NCBI RefSeq assembly: GCF_004337985.1 | Contig: NC_043743.1 | Location: forward strand, 112,821-176,820 | DNA: 64,000 bases | Direction of reading: 5' to 3' | From: Pyricularia pennisetigena | Taxonomy: Eukaryota > Ascomycota > Sordariomycetes > Magnaporthales > Pyriculariaceae | In this document: piece after piece, positions 40,628 through 51,900 of the stretch | Numbering within the stretch: the stretch's first letter is position 1 | Layout: every line of letters starts with the position of its first letter | Made by a program: the position numbers and the translations under genes | Notes under the pieces: model-generated | Databases searched by the model: none | What the model was told of the DNA's origin: nothing | The model's input: only the letters and a program-made list of their open reading frames with translations

Positions 40628-42757
40628 ATGCTATTGACAAGACCATTCCACTCCCACAATCATTTCCAACAACAGAACTCGGCCAATACTGCCTCTACCG
40701 GCAACGACGCCAACAGTAGCACATATAATCAGAGGACAAGCACAAACCCGAGGAGCGATTTTTCATACGGCTACAACACACAACCACACGAGATCCCACG
40801 CGACGTCGACGCAAACACCGACCTGGGATTCGACGTTGACTTCAGCCCTCTCAACGCAGATTCGGACATCGCCTTGTCGCCTTTCTCGACAAACTCGTGG
40901 CTCTCGTCGAGTTCACCCTCACTTATGAGCAACGCTGATTTGATGCCGACTTCTGAGAGCTGGTATTCCCAAAGCCACATCAGCAACAAGCCAGGACACA
41001 GGGCATCAGCGCACAACAGGGAGTCGTCGCTCTCTTCACTGGGCTCAGCCGGTCCGGCGTCGCCTTACTCACAGTCTACGACAAACCCTCAGATCGCCGT
41101 GACAGACTCGTTGACGGATGGGTTCGGCGGCAGCAACATGTTCAGCACGAACGATTCTTACTATCAGTTGGCCAAGTCCTTTGTCCCCGGCCAGGACGGA
41201 AGCAACTTTTCACCAAACTACCCGAACCACCTACACACCAACCCCACAGCAAACGCATATAACCACATGCTGGCGCAGCAAAAGCCTAAGTCGGAGAGGG
41301 GACTTTTACCTCCGCCCGAGCTATCCGCTAGCAATGCGTCAAAGTCACGCCCAGTCTCGGTGGCGAGTTCAGTTGCTTCTCATGACTCACCAGCAACTCC
41401 ATGCAACGTTGAGGCGGAAGACGAGAGGAGACAGAGGCATGCCGGAAGCCTTCACATCGTCCCCAAGCTCGACAGGACCATCACAGATATTTACAATGAC
41501 GAGCTTTACAGCCCCAACTTCACCCTGAGCACATCAACTCCGTCACACACACAACCTGCGCAGAACTCTGGCTCTCCGCACCAAGACATGTTTGCGCAGC
41601 GACTACAGGCAGCTCAGCAGCATCTGAGCGCTGCTCAGACACCGACGAATACAATCTCTCGTGATCGCTCACCATTCCGCAACGGATCGCCGCTCGCACC
41701 GACGCCCATGCACGACTTCGGCGCTGAGCCTTCACATTGCCAGCAGCGGCAAGGGCAGGGTCAGCAGCCAAGGCAGCTGGGTTTCAAGTCGGCGCAGCAG
41801 CTCCGGGAGCAGCACAAGGCAGAACAAGACGAGGAGGCCCTCCGTCAGCAGCTGAACAGGGGATCAAACGCAGCGACACCTCAAACGATATCGCCCAAGG
41901 ACGCCATGCTTGAGTTCAACGACAGTGAAGATCTGAGCAACGTGCCACTTTTCCCGCAAACTTCCTCAAATGGAATGAGCGGCTTCACGGAGGACGAGCT
42001 CAACAAGGCTGTCGCCGCGGCCGCTGCCGCCCAGAGCAACCAGGGTTTTGGCACCCATGGTCTGCCCATGGACACGAGCGCATTCACCTTCACAGCAGCA
42101 CCCATGGCTCCCACGATACAGATTCCTCAGGCTTATCCATTTGTTGGCGCGGGCCCGATGTCGATGCAGCAGACTCCAGTCTCGATGCGCGGTTCATCAT
42201 CTACCCCCGGACACCTGTCTGCTACAAGTCATTCGACCAGCACCCACAGTAGCATCAGCCCCAGCATCAACAGCCCTGGGAGGCCGGAGGGTAGGATCAG
42301 CGCTGACGGCGGCACATACACTTGCACTTACCACGGCTGCAGCTTGCGGTTCGACACGCCGGCGCTCCTGCAAAAGCACAAGCGTGAGGGTCATCGTCAG
42401 GCCCATGGCCTCAGCGCAAGTGGACGCAGGACAAACATGGATATGGGGCATGGCGGAGACAACATGACGTCGCAGCTCCTCAACACGCAGCACGGCCCCC
42501 ACAAATGCAGCCGCATCAACCCGAGCACTGGCAAGCCCTGTAACACCATCTTCTCTCGACCTTACGACCTTACAAGGCACGAGGACACTATCCACAATGG
42601 GCGCAAGCAGAAGGTTAGATGCGATTTATGCACCGAGGAGAAGACTTTCAGCCGCGCGGATGCGCTTACGAGACACTACCGAGTTTGTCATCCCGACGTC
42701 GAGTTTCCCGGCAAGCATCGTCGTCGAGGGATGCAGGGAAGCAGCAATCATCACTGA
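40628..42757 (+). CDS. C2H2 zinc-finger transcription factor, Rpn4-like
   Basis: A single exon of 709 residues. The first 560 residues are Ser/Asn/Gln/Pro-rich with a short Asp-rich acidic patch (DVDANTDLGFDVDFSPLNAD) and a second acidic segment (MLEFNDSEDLSNVPLF), as in activation domains, plus a poly-Ala helix. Three C-terminal fingers follow: YTCTYHGCSLRFDTPALLQK (about 563-590); an unusual one with a long first loop, CSRINPSTGKPC followed by IFSRPYDLTRHEDTIH (about 630-660); and RCDLCTEEKTFSRADALTRH (about 667-692). The order GKPCNxxFSRPYDLxRH then KTFSRxDALxRHxRVxHP is the signature of yeast Rpn4, the activator of proteasome genes. I therefore propose an Rpn4-type proteasome regulator. 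This rests on remembered family pattern; the N-terminal degrons of yeast Rpn4 cannot be judged here. Confidence 0.75.
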   Translation: MLLTRPFHSHNHFQQQNSANTASTGNDANSSTYNQRTSTNPRSDFSYGYNTQPHEIPRDVDANTDLGFDVDFSPLNADSDIALSPFSTNSWLSSSSPSLMSNADLMPTSESWYSQSHISNKPGHRASAHNRESSLSSLGSAGPASPYSQSTTNPQIAVTDSLTDGFGGSNMFSTNDSYYQLAKSFVPGQDGSNFSPNYPNHLHTNPTANAYNHMLAQQKPKSERGLLPPPELSASNASKSRPVSVASSVASHDSPATPCNVEAEDERRQRHAGSLHIVPKLDRTITDIYNDELYSPNFTLSTSTPSHTQPAQNSGSPHQDMFAQRLQAAQQHLSAAQTPTNTISRDRSPFRNGSPLAPTPMHDFGAEPSHCQQRQGQGQQPRQLGFKSAQQLREQHKAEQDEEALRQQLNRGSNAATPQTISPKDAMLEFNDSEDLSNVPLFPQTSSNGMSGFTEDELNKAVAAAAAAQSNQGFGTHGLPMDTSAFTFTAAPMAPTIQIPQAYPFVGAGPMSMQQTPVSMRGSSSTPGHLSATSHSTSTHSSISPSINSPGRPEGRISADGGTYTCTYHGCSLRFDTPALLQKHKREGHRQAHGLSASGRRTNMDMGHGGDNMTSQLLNTQHGPHKCSRINPSTGKPCNTIFSRPYDLTRHEDTIHNGRKQKVRCDLCTEEKTFSRADALTRHYRVCHPDVEFPGKHRRRGMQGSSNHH

Positions 42758-44659
42758 GCAACAAAAGTCTCGTTAATTGCTATGAAGTTTACTGTACGAC
42801 TTAATTTCTTGTTTCGGCATTTCCGAATGACGGCATGTTGCACAAGGATGGGAGGGGTCTGGAATGGTTCTGTTTGTTTGTGTGTTGTGTTTGTTACTCG
42901 AAGGCCCAGCCTGAAACCCCCCCTATTTGGGATGGCTGCGCAGGACAAGCAGGAATGCTACAGCGAGAAAAAAAAAAATCATATCAGCATTCTGTCCATC
43001 CGAACCACGGCCGCACACAACCTGGGCGATCACAGGGACAGCCACTTGGAACAGACCCTAATGGCAACGGCATTCCCAAGGAAGGGAGGCCCTTGGCTGG
43101 TGGGAATCAAATGACGGCATCGAGGTGATCCTGAATCGGCGTTAGCGCGATTGAGACGCTCTGAGCCCAAGCCCGGCTCCCCGCCCGACCAGTCCTGATC
43201 GATTGGCGCCCCGCCAAGACAAGCATGGGCCCCAGAAAATTTCAGGGTCCAGCAACCTGGCTGCACGACTGGGGGCCCCACCGCCGAGGCGCCGGAAGCA
43301 GCGCTCCATTGCCAATCCCGGTTAAGAAGAACCCTGGATGACGTCAGATGTGATCATCAATGAACCCTTTCTGCGGTTGGCTCATGCTTACCTTCGTCAA
43401 AGACGACATGGAAGCATCACCGAGTTTCTGGAAGAGTTCAGTCTCTCCCGTCGATTCAGAAGGAATGCCAGGCCAGCCCGTCCATCGCGCAACCCCATTA
43501 CGAAATAGCATAGCATCATACATTACTTTTACGCCCACCGACCACACACACCCCTACTACGACATGATACGAAACAAAATTCTGTTCAATTCATTTTGGC
43601 TGGTCTTTTTTCGCTATAACCTGCCTTTTTTTTTTGCTGATTTTTTTTTTTTGCCTGTACACTATTTTCCCCCCAGACATCATGACCCGCAACATCGTCA
43701 CCGTTATCATCATTCCTTTTATCGTTTGATCATACGTCATTTAACATGGTGCCATTTGAGATGGACAATTTGGGCGCGGATTTTCTGCATCACCACCCCC
43801 GGATTTGTTTAGCGATTGAAAATTTAATGAGTGAAGCCTTACTTTCTGATTTGTTTTCATTTTACTCATTCATGTATTTTTTTCTTGTTATGGACGATTT
43901 TCAGGTCAATCAGCAGCGACAAAAAATATAGATGGGATACCACTGGGATGGCAACTTTTGGGTTTTCTCCTATTTCATCATTCACATACTATATTTTTCT
44001 TTTTTATATTTTTTCTGTTCTCTTTTTGTTACAAGTGATAACCCGACTGCAGCATAGCCTGCCAAGCGGAGCATTAAAATTTTGCTATCTTTTTTTCCTT
44101 TCTTTTAGACATGGAGAAAAAAGTATGAGGAGAAAAAAAAACTGGGAAGAAACATGACGACTGGACTGCATCAGTGTGTTATACTACGTACTGTAATTGA
44201 ACTCAAAAAATTGTACTTTTACTATTGACGAGGACAATGGAGTGAGCGGCATGTGTGTGTGTATGTGCGTGTGTACATGACTCGGACGTGGATAACCCAA
44301 GAAATTCAATTGCAGAAATCATGGAAACTTTGAACCAGGGGGAGAATAAGGTGGTAGTGGTAGGAGAAAAAAGAAGGAAACAACGCCAATCCGGTAAGCT
44401 CCATAGACATACATCATGAGTAGCTCCGCAGGGGTCGCTTCGTCGTCATAATCTTGGGGAGGACCTTTTTTTGTTTTTTCGTCCCTAATCCAAACTGTTT
44501 GCTTTTCTGATGTTTGAACAACTACGTCAAAATTATCCACTATTCTTTTTTTTTTATATTGTGTCTTTGCTTCCGTCACTCCAACCACACAACGCCCCAA
44601 TATGTAAGTTCCCGTTCGGACCAAGGAAATAAGAAAAGTAGGGGGGTGCAGAAGATGTG

Positions 44660-44683
44660 GTGTGTGTGTGTGTGTGTGTGTGT
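44660..44683. repeat. (GT)n microsatellite
   Basis: About 12 uninterrupted TG dinucleotides in the intergenic region. Confidence 0.9.
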
Positions 44684-45000
44684 ATGTTGGTCCGATCACA
44701 TCCTGTCTGGTAACCTCTCTATCTCTATCTCTTCTATCTCTCGCTATCCTTTTGACCGGTATGGCCGGCCCCCCCATTTCTCTTCTTGTCCTCCCCCGCA
44801 CCCTTGACGCACGGTGAGATAGGTTTCGAAATGTAGGGGGAAAAGGGAAAACAGAGAGAGACGTAATTTGTTTTGTTTTTTTTTCTCTCGGGCGGGAAGG
44901 GGGGGAAAAAAAAGGAAAAGAAAAATTCAAATAAATAACAGATGCAGACGGAAAGAGGGGGGGCCCGTGGGTGATCAAAAACAAAAACCTCCTCCCCAGG

Positions 45001-45142
45001 NNNNNNNNNNNNNNNNNNNNNNNNNNNNNNNNNNNNNNNNNNNNNNNNNNNNNNNNNNNNNNNNNNNNNNNNNNNNNNNNNNNNNNNNNNNNNNNNNNNN
45101 NNNNNNNNNNNNNNNNNNNNNNNNNNNNNNNNNNNNNNNNNN
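45001..45142. other. Assembly gap (142 N)
   Basis: Undetermined bases followed directly by a 13-base A run. Frames spanning it are artefacts. Confidence 0.99.
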
Positions 45143-45914
45143 AAAAAAAAAAAAACCTGCCCAATCCAAGTCAGTTGACGAACTGCTACTTACCCCCCAT
45201 ACCCCAGCAAGGTTGGTCGCCTTGACTGGTGTCTGTTCAATTTCATGTTTTTTTTTCCTGTTCGAAACTAATCCTTGTTTTCATTGTCCTGTCGTCTTCT
45301 TGGGGGGGCCCGCTTGGATTGTTTCCAAGTGCGGAGAAGGAAAAGAAGGCCCAAGAAAAAAAGAGTTACGTTGTTCCCTCGGCAGTGCACTCATCGCTAT
45401 GGATTTGAAAACTGGTTCGCAACAGGTATTAACTGTTAAGCTTTTTTTTATGTGTGTGTTCTTGCTTCAGGTACAGGATAGACTACCCCTGATTGTTTCC
45501 TTGTTCCCGCTTTTTGTCATGTCTAGTCTTGTTAATGCTGATGGTCCGTGACAAGTCTGAGAGTCAAATAGGTGATGATAATAAAAAAAAAATAAAATAA
45601 AAAAAAAGAGAGAGAGAGAGAGAGAAAAGAGTTCCATCCACCATCAGTGCATCATCATGTAAAACATCAAGTGGTCAAGGAATGCCGTTGGGAAAGAAGA
45701 GACATTACAGAATAAACAAGAAAACAGAGACAAACACAAAAACCACCCAAATGGAGTCGCATCCGGCACCCCGCCCAATGGTATATCGCCAGCTCGCTAT
45801 ATAAATATGATCAACAAATGAAATGAAAATGCAACATCTAGCCTCCCACCAATCAATCCCATACCCAGAGAGTCTTCCCCAACTCTGATGCTTTTCTGCG
45901 ACCAGTATCGCTAA

Positions 45915-48900
45915 TCATTCCCCACGCGCCAAGATGCGCTTGATCTTGTTCCAGTTCTCGGGTTTTGTGTATTTGTATGCGTTAGTGTGTGTTTAGATGG
46001 ATGGCGCCTTGGTAGTTGTAGATGTGGCACAGTTTCTGGGGCAATCAGGTGTGAGGGTGAAAAGTAAGCTGTTTTCGCCGAGGCACACAAAAAGTCAGTT
46101 AGCCACTGTCACCAAAATCACCACCTCGGGGAAGCCGAGGAAACCAGTGCACAAGAAACAACGGTGCAGTAAAAAGTCAAAACACTAACCTCGATCAACT
46201 TCTCCGTCAACGCAAAACATTCCCTCCCGTCAACGGCCAGGTTGAAAGAGCAGCTTCTCCACAGACCCTCGAAGCCCATCTCCTCGAGTATGTCGTCCAG
46301 AATGCCCGCAGCCGCCCCGGCCCCACCCTCCAGCTGCTGCTGCGCACTGACGAGCCTCGGGTTCCCGCTCAGAGTCTGGAGCAGCAGGTGCGCCGACTCG
46401 AGCGTCGAGCTGTTCTGGCAGTGCAGCAGCACGCTGTCGAGGATCGAGTGGATGGGCCCGTATAGGTGCACCACCACGCCAGGCCGCGCCGCCGCGAGCT
46501 CGTTCAGCCAACGCAGCGTCCGGTTCTGCATTGCGTCCTCGAGGTACTGGAAGTCGACGAGCTCGATGGCCGTGTTGAGCAGCAGGTCACGGTCCTTCAT
46601 GCCAGCCACGTCCCGCACGTTGCGGAAGAAGTTGCTGTTACCGCCGCTGGTGGTGACGCCCTGATGCTGCTGCGACCGCTCCAGCGCCGATGGGTTCACT
46701 CCGGCCACCCAGAAGCTGTCCTTGACCTCCTCCCGACTTCCTGCACGCGCCAATATCAGCGCCATGTACGGCGAACACAAAACGTCACTTGCGCTCGGGT
46801 GCTGCTGTTCGCCTTGAACCGTGGGCGGTCTCCAGCTCGTCATCTCCAAGAACGTCGACAGGACCCTCAAAGCCGTTGCTTTTGTGACCGTGTCCGTCAA
46901 GCCCCTGACCAGACAGGCGCAAGCAGCAAAGTGAAAACTTTCGCTGGTAAAATGCACCCCGTAGGCGTCATCGAGCGGCAGCGCCGCCTCCTCGAGCTGG
47001 ACGCGCCCCTGGAGCAGGAACGGCGCCATACGCTCGCCCCTGACCTCGGCCGATGTGTTGATGTTGCCCAGAACCGCCTCGAGGAACGCGGCGGTGCAGT
47101 TGAAGAGGTTCGGCGGCACCAGTCGGAGCAGCGATATGGCCAACCAGAACAGCTGCAGGCCGTACCGTGACGCCGACGGCAGCTTGGCCATCATCTTTGA
47201 CAGCGACGTCACGATCGCCACCATCATCTCGCTGTTGCCACTACCGTTGCCGTCCTGGTCACCACCGAAGCGGCCGACGCTGTTGCGCAGTGCCACGAGA
47301 ACCTGGTACAGCAGGTCGTCGTCGACCTCCTCACGAGCCAGGCACCCCATGACTGTAAAGGCGCGCGGCTGGATGAGTGGATTGTTTTGAAAGGCCACGC
47401 TTGCCACAAGACTCATCCAGCGGGAGCGCCATGCGTTGCACACATCCGTCGAGGGCGCTGCGATTGCACACACCTCGAAAAGCTGCGTCGCCAAGCTCTC
47501 AGTTGCCGCCATGGCCGGGCCGGCTTCCTGCGTCGTCGACACAAAGGAGGCGCCATCACGAGGGAACGTCGATGCGTGATGCGCTGGGTGCGGGAAGAAG
47601 TCGTTCTTGGGTTCCGAGAAGGCCTCGAGGGACGCACGGAGCCTGTTGAGTTTGGCCTCGTCGAGATGGAACGAGGTGCAGGCGGCGTGGATAGTGTTGA
47701 CCAAAAGCCGGTGTACCATGAGCCGCACGTCGGCCGAGCCCGTGTTGGCCAGCATAGTGACCACGTGAAAGACTTCGGGCAGGAACTGCTGCGCCTGCAC
47801 ACCGCTGTCGAACGAGAGCGACACGCAGAACTGCAACAGCAGGCACACCTCTGGCCACACGGCATTCTCCGATAGATACTTTGACGGTCGCAGCGATGAT
47901 CGGTTGATGCTCTTGCGCAGCCGCGCCATGATTTTGCCACGTAGAGACATGGTCCCTATCGAGGTTACTATCGACGTCAGAACCAGCGCCTGCCCGTCGC
48001 GCAAGCTGACGCCCAAAGCCATCTTGATTATCTCCTCGAGCAGTATCTCCATCAAAACCTCGTCGGACGCAATGGATGGCCACACGACCTGCTCCAGGGT
48101 AAAGTTGAGAGTTGGGTTGGGGTCGTTGAGCGTCACGTCGATGAGCTTGCGGAACAGGGAAGCAATCTTCTCGCGGCCCTTGTCGCCATCGGCCTCGGCC
48201 GGCAGGATGGCTGTGCGGAGGCTCGGCAGCCACGGCGACATGTATGCCAGGCTCAGCGGCTTCTGTTCCTCGGAAAAGCTATCCCAACCGACAAAGAACT
48301 CGTTCAAGAAGTCTGACGTCAGCTGCGGCTCTGTCCGCGCCAGGAGTTTGCTGATGTTGATGATGAAGTGCGAGGGATCCAGCGGCACCGCGATCTCCTT
48401 GGCACACATGAGCCTCGAGGCTGCCTGGAACTTGAACGCCCTGCACAGCGCCCCGAGGAGATTGTAAGAGGCGAGACGCAAAACGCTGTCGGAGCTTGCC
48501 AGATTGGTCATGGCCAGGTTCAGCAGCGTCCCCGGTACATCCTGCGGGCGGATGAGGCGCTCAAACGACTTGAGTGATCTGGTGTCTTTCCCGTACTTGG
48601 CCTTGGCCACCAGGATGGATCGGATCACGTCCACCTTGCTGGGACTCGTAAAGTACATGACGATCTTGCCACCGTCGGCTCTCAGCCCAAAGGCCGAGTC
48701 GTCCTCAGTCTGGATCGACGTCGGTGCCTCGTCGATGTCGCCCAGCCTAAAGATGTCGTTGATGGTAGTCGTAAGCCGGTGGTAGCCCTGGTATATCTCC
48801 TGCTTCTTTGCCGTGGTGATCTGGATGAACTGGCTGCCGACGTGGATGGCGACTTCGATCTTGCCCTTGGTCTTGGACAATTTGGTAACAGACTGATATT

Positions 48901-51900
48901 TGTAGCGCGAGTCCGTCACGACGCTGATGGTTTCCTTGGGCAGATGAAGCTGGCTGAGGTGGAAATGCAGCTGAAGCTCGTGGAGGCCGACCATCAGGTA
49001 ATACTCGACGTTTCGAGGGTTGAACACGCTAGTCTCGTTCTTGGTTGAGATTCGCATGACCCGACGGAAGCATTTCCTGTACATCCCAATATTCAGCAGG
49101 CTATCTTATTTACAGCACCGCTCAACCCACAAGCAAGAAGCTTACCTGAAAGCACTGTTCATGTTGTAGATATAGATCCTCGATAGGTTCCGCGATAGCT
49201 CGATAGGCGTCAACTTCTCGAGCTTCAAAAACAGCTCATCCTGCGGCTCGCTCTGGCCATTGTAGCACGTTGCATCGATGAACAGACCGAAAGGCCTGTG
49301 CCACAACCTACTCGCGATCTTGAGGTAGCAGTAGACCAATGTGTCGTAGTCGATCGCCTCAACGTCTATATTGCGCAAGATGACACAAATTATGGAAAGT
49401 CCATCCTAGTTTTTTTTTTTTTTTTGTTTTCATCCAGTCAAAGTGTTAGTTGTTCCTTGTCTCTCGGTATCAGGAATTTGGCATCAACTTGTCCATCAGC
49501 ACTATACTCACCTTGCTCTCACCACCATCGTACACGACGCGCGTTGTGATAAACGACTCTGAGCCCTTGAATGCGTTCCGTAGCATGAACTCCTGGAACC
49601 GCGAGTATGCCGGGGGGCTGTTAGCCGAGATCTGAGGCCTATTCCAAGTAACAGCCAGCGGTGGCGGACCGAGGTTCGTGATGAGGGCCCGCAGTGGCTC
49701 TAGCACGGGGGACCTGACGCGGCTCATGGATGAGTCGGCGGCCGGCGAGCGCACAGCAAAGTCCCTCCTCTCACGGGACACAAGCCGCTGTCGTACGTGA
49801 TCCCAGTGGTCGTACAGGAACCGGTGGAGGGCGACGCACGATCCAAAGTCGAACGACTCGCTCGGAGGACTTGGTTCCATGTGTTCAGGGGCCACCTGTT
49901 TGCAGCAATCGCAATGTGTTATTAGTTTCAGCCATTGTCAAGCTTTGTTTTTGTTTTCTTCTTTGTTCTGCCCGAAGCAAAATACAAAAGTGGGACTCAC
50001 AGATATCTCGCGCAGAAAAGTGGTGACTTTGTATATGTTCTGTGTCAAAAAGTCATTCAGCGGAAACATGTACGGCTCCTTGGCCCCAAAGAGGACGTTA
50101 TTGGCAAGGTTCTGGATGATCTTCGCAATAAGCAGCAGTCCACGCCGCATCTCCCTCGTCGGCTGTTTGTTGACCAGGCCCTCGACCTCGGGCGCCACGA
50201 TGGCTGGACAGAAGAAGCGAAGGAAGACAAAGGCTCCCACGGCCGTGTACTTGGAGTCGTGGAATCTGGCCGTGACCGTGTTGGAGATCTTGCAAGGATG
50301 CATCATTCTTTTGTTAGCTTCATATTACGCCAGATTACACCTCAACGGCTGCCCTTTTCTTTTCTTTTTTTTTTCTCTTGTTTTCTCTTTCAGAGTCGGG
50401 AACAACACTCACAATGCTGCAAATTTTCCGGAATGAGTCGGGAATGTTGGCCTTGGAGGCGCAGATATCCTCAATGAAAACCTTGGCCACTATCCTCAGC
50501 TGCAGTGCGTTCTTGTTAAGCTCCTCCTTGGAATGGTCGACACGCTGAGGATCCAGTTCGAGATTGAGATCCTTGGACGTCAGCATCAGCCGCTCCACTA
50601 CCTTCTGCAGCGTCGCCTTGAGGTATGCCGCCCCCTTCCACTTGGCGTAAACGGACAGCATCTTGGTGGCCACGCTGGTCCGCCGCAAGAGCTCCGACTC
50701 GTTCTCCGTATCCTCGACCTCTTGCTTGATCAGCGCCTCTATCAGCTCAAAGCTCAGCCCCCGGCGCTCAAAGATGTTGAGTAGCGCGATTGTCAACTCG
50801 TCCACCTCACTGCTGGGACAGGACGAGCTCATGGCCACCGCCAGGGTGGTGTCGCGAGTAAGGAGATTGAGTAGCTTGTCGTACTTCTCGCTCACCGCCG
50901 TGTCTGACAGATTGCTGAACTCGGTTCCCTGCACAAGGATATTATACAAGACCTTGACAAACGCCGTCCGAATATCAACGTTCTCGTGGTAACCAATGCT
51001 GAGCGAATGCTTCAGGCCGACGTCGATGTTTGCACTCAGCAGGTTCGACAGAATCGTGATTGCGAGCTCCGAACTGGTAGCATGCTCATCGCGCCCGAGG
51101 TCCGCCCCAGCGCCGATAGTTGCCGGCTCGGGATTCAACAGCGATAGGAACCGGTTGAAGTAAGTATGGAACATCTGCGACTTGAGCTCGCTGGTTCCGG
51201 CGTCCGTGTGGCCCTCGCTCGGCTGCAGCGGTAGGCGGAAGGTCAGCTCCGCAAGCGCCCTGAGCGCCGCCTTGTCAAGGTCCTTTTGCACACGCGCCAT
51301 CTCGTCCTGTTTGCCTCCGCCGTGTAGGGATAGCACGTCCAGATTAGGCGTCCGCGGTCGCGCGATCCAGCCAAAGACAAACTCGAGGAGCTGGTTACGG
51401 TTGCGAACGTCGTCGCGAAGGTTCAAATGCTCCTTCCGGCGGGTGATTGCTTCGCACAGCTGGCATATCTTGATCTTGACCCTCAAGCTGCTCGGACTGT
51501 CCGAGACGCTGTCGAGGAACTTGGCAAAGTTGAGCGTCAGTGAACCGAGGTGGACCGAAGAGGCCGCCCCCAGCTCGGCGGGCGTGTCCAAACGTTCGAC
51601 CAGGGCCCTCATTAGTGACGCTGCCTGTTCAGCAAACACGATCTCGCTGTCTTGCTCCTTAACGGATCCCTCCAGTGCACCGGCAAAGAGCACATCCAGC
51701 TCTACCTCGAGCGCCTTAAAAAGAGGCTGGTACAGTGCCGGGGACACTTCGCTCGACAGGACCTCACGCATCGTCTCCCTGATCCTGACATTGTGGCAGG
51801 CCAGGATCTGGACACTCAGCCGCAAAAACCTCGCCAGAACCGGTTCCTCTTCATCATCGGACGGAAGCCTGTCGATCCACCTCAACCCGCTAACCACCGG

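Larger units (their letters stand above)
42758..45914. other. Convergent intergenic, about 3 kb, low-complexity
   Basis: 3' flanks of the zinc-finger gene (+) and the RasGAP gene (-). Contains T-rich stretches (43600-44100), a (GT)n microsatellite at 44660-44683, a 142-base N gap and A-rich/GA-rich sequence around 45580-45630. No gene recognised. Confidence 0.55.

Noticed and set aside
44319..45551. Open frames of 227-281 codons on both strands
   Set aside because: They read through the 142-base N gap and simple repeats; no domain on either side.
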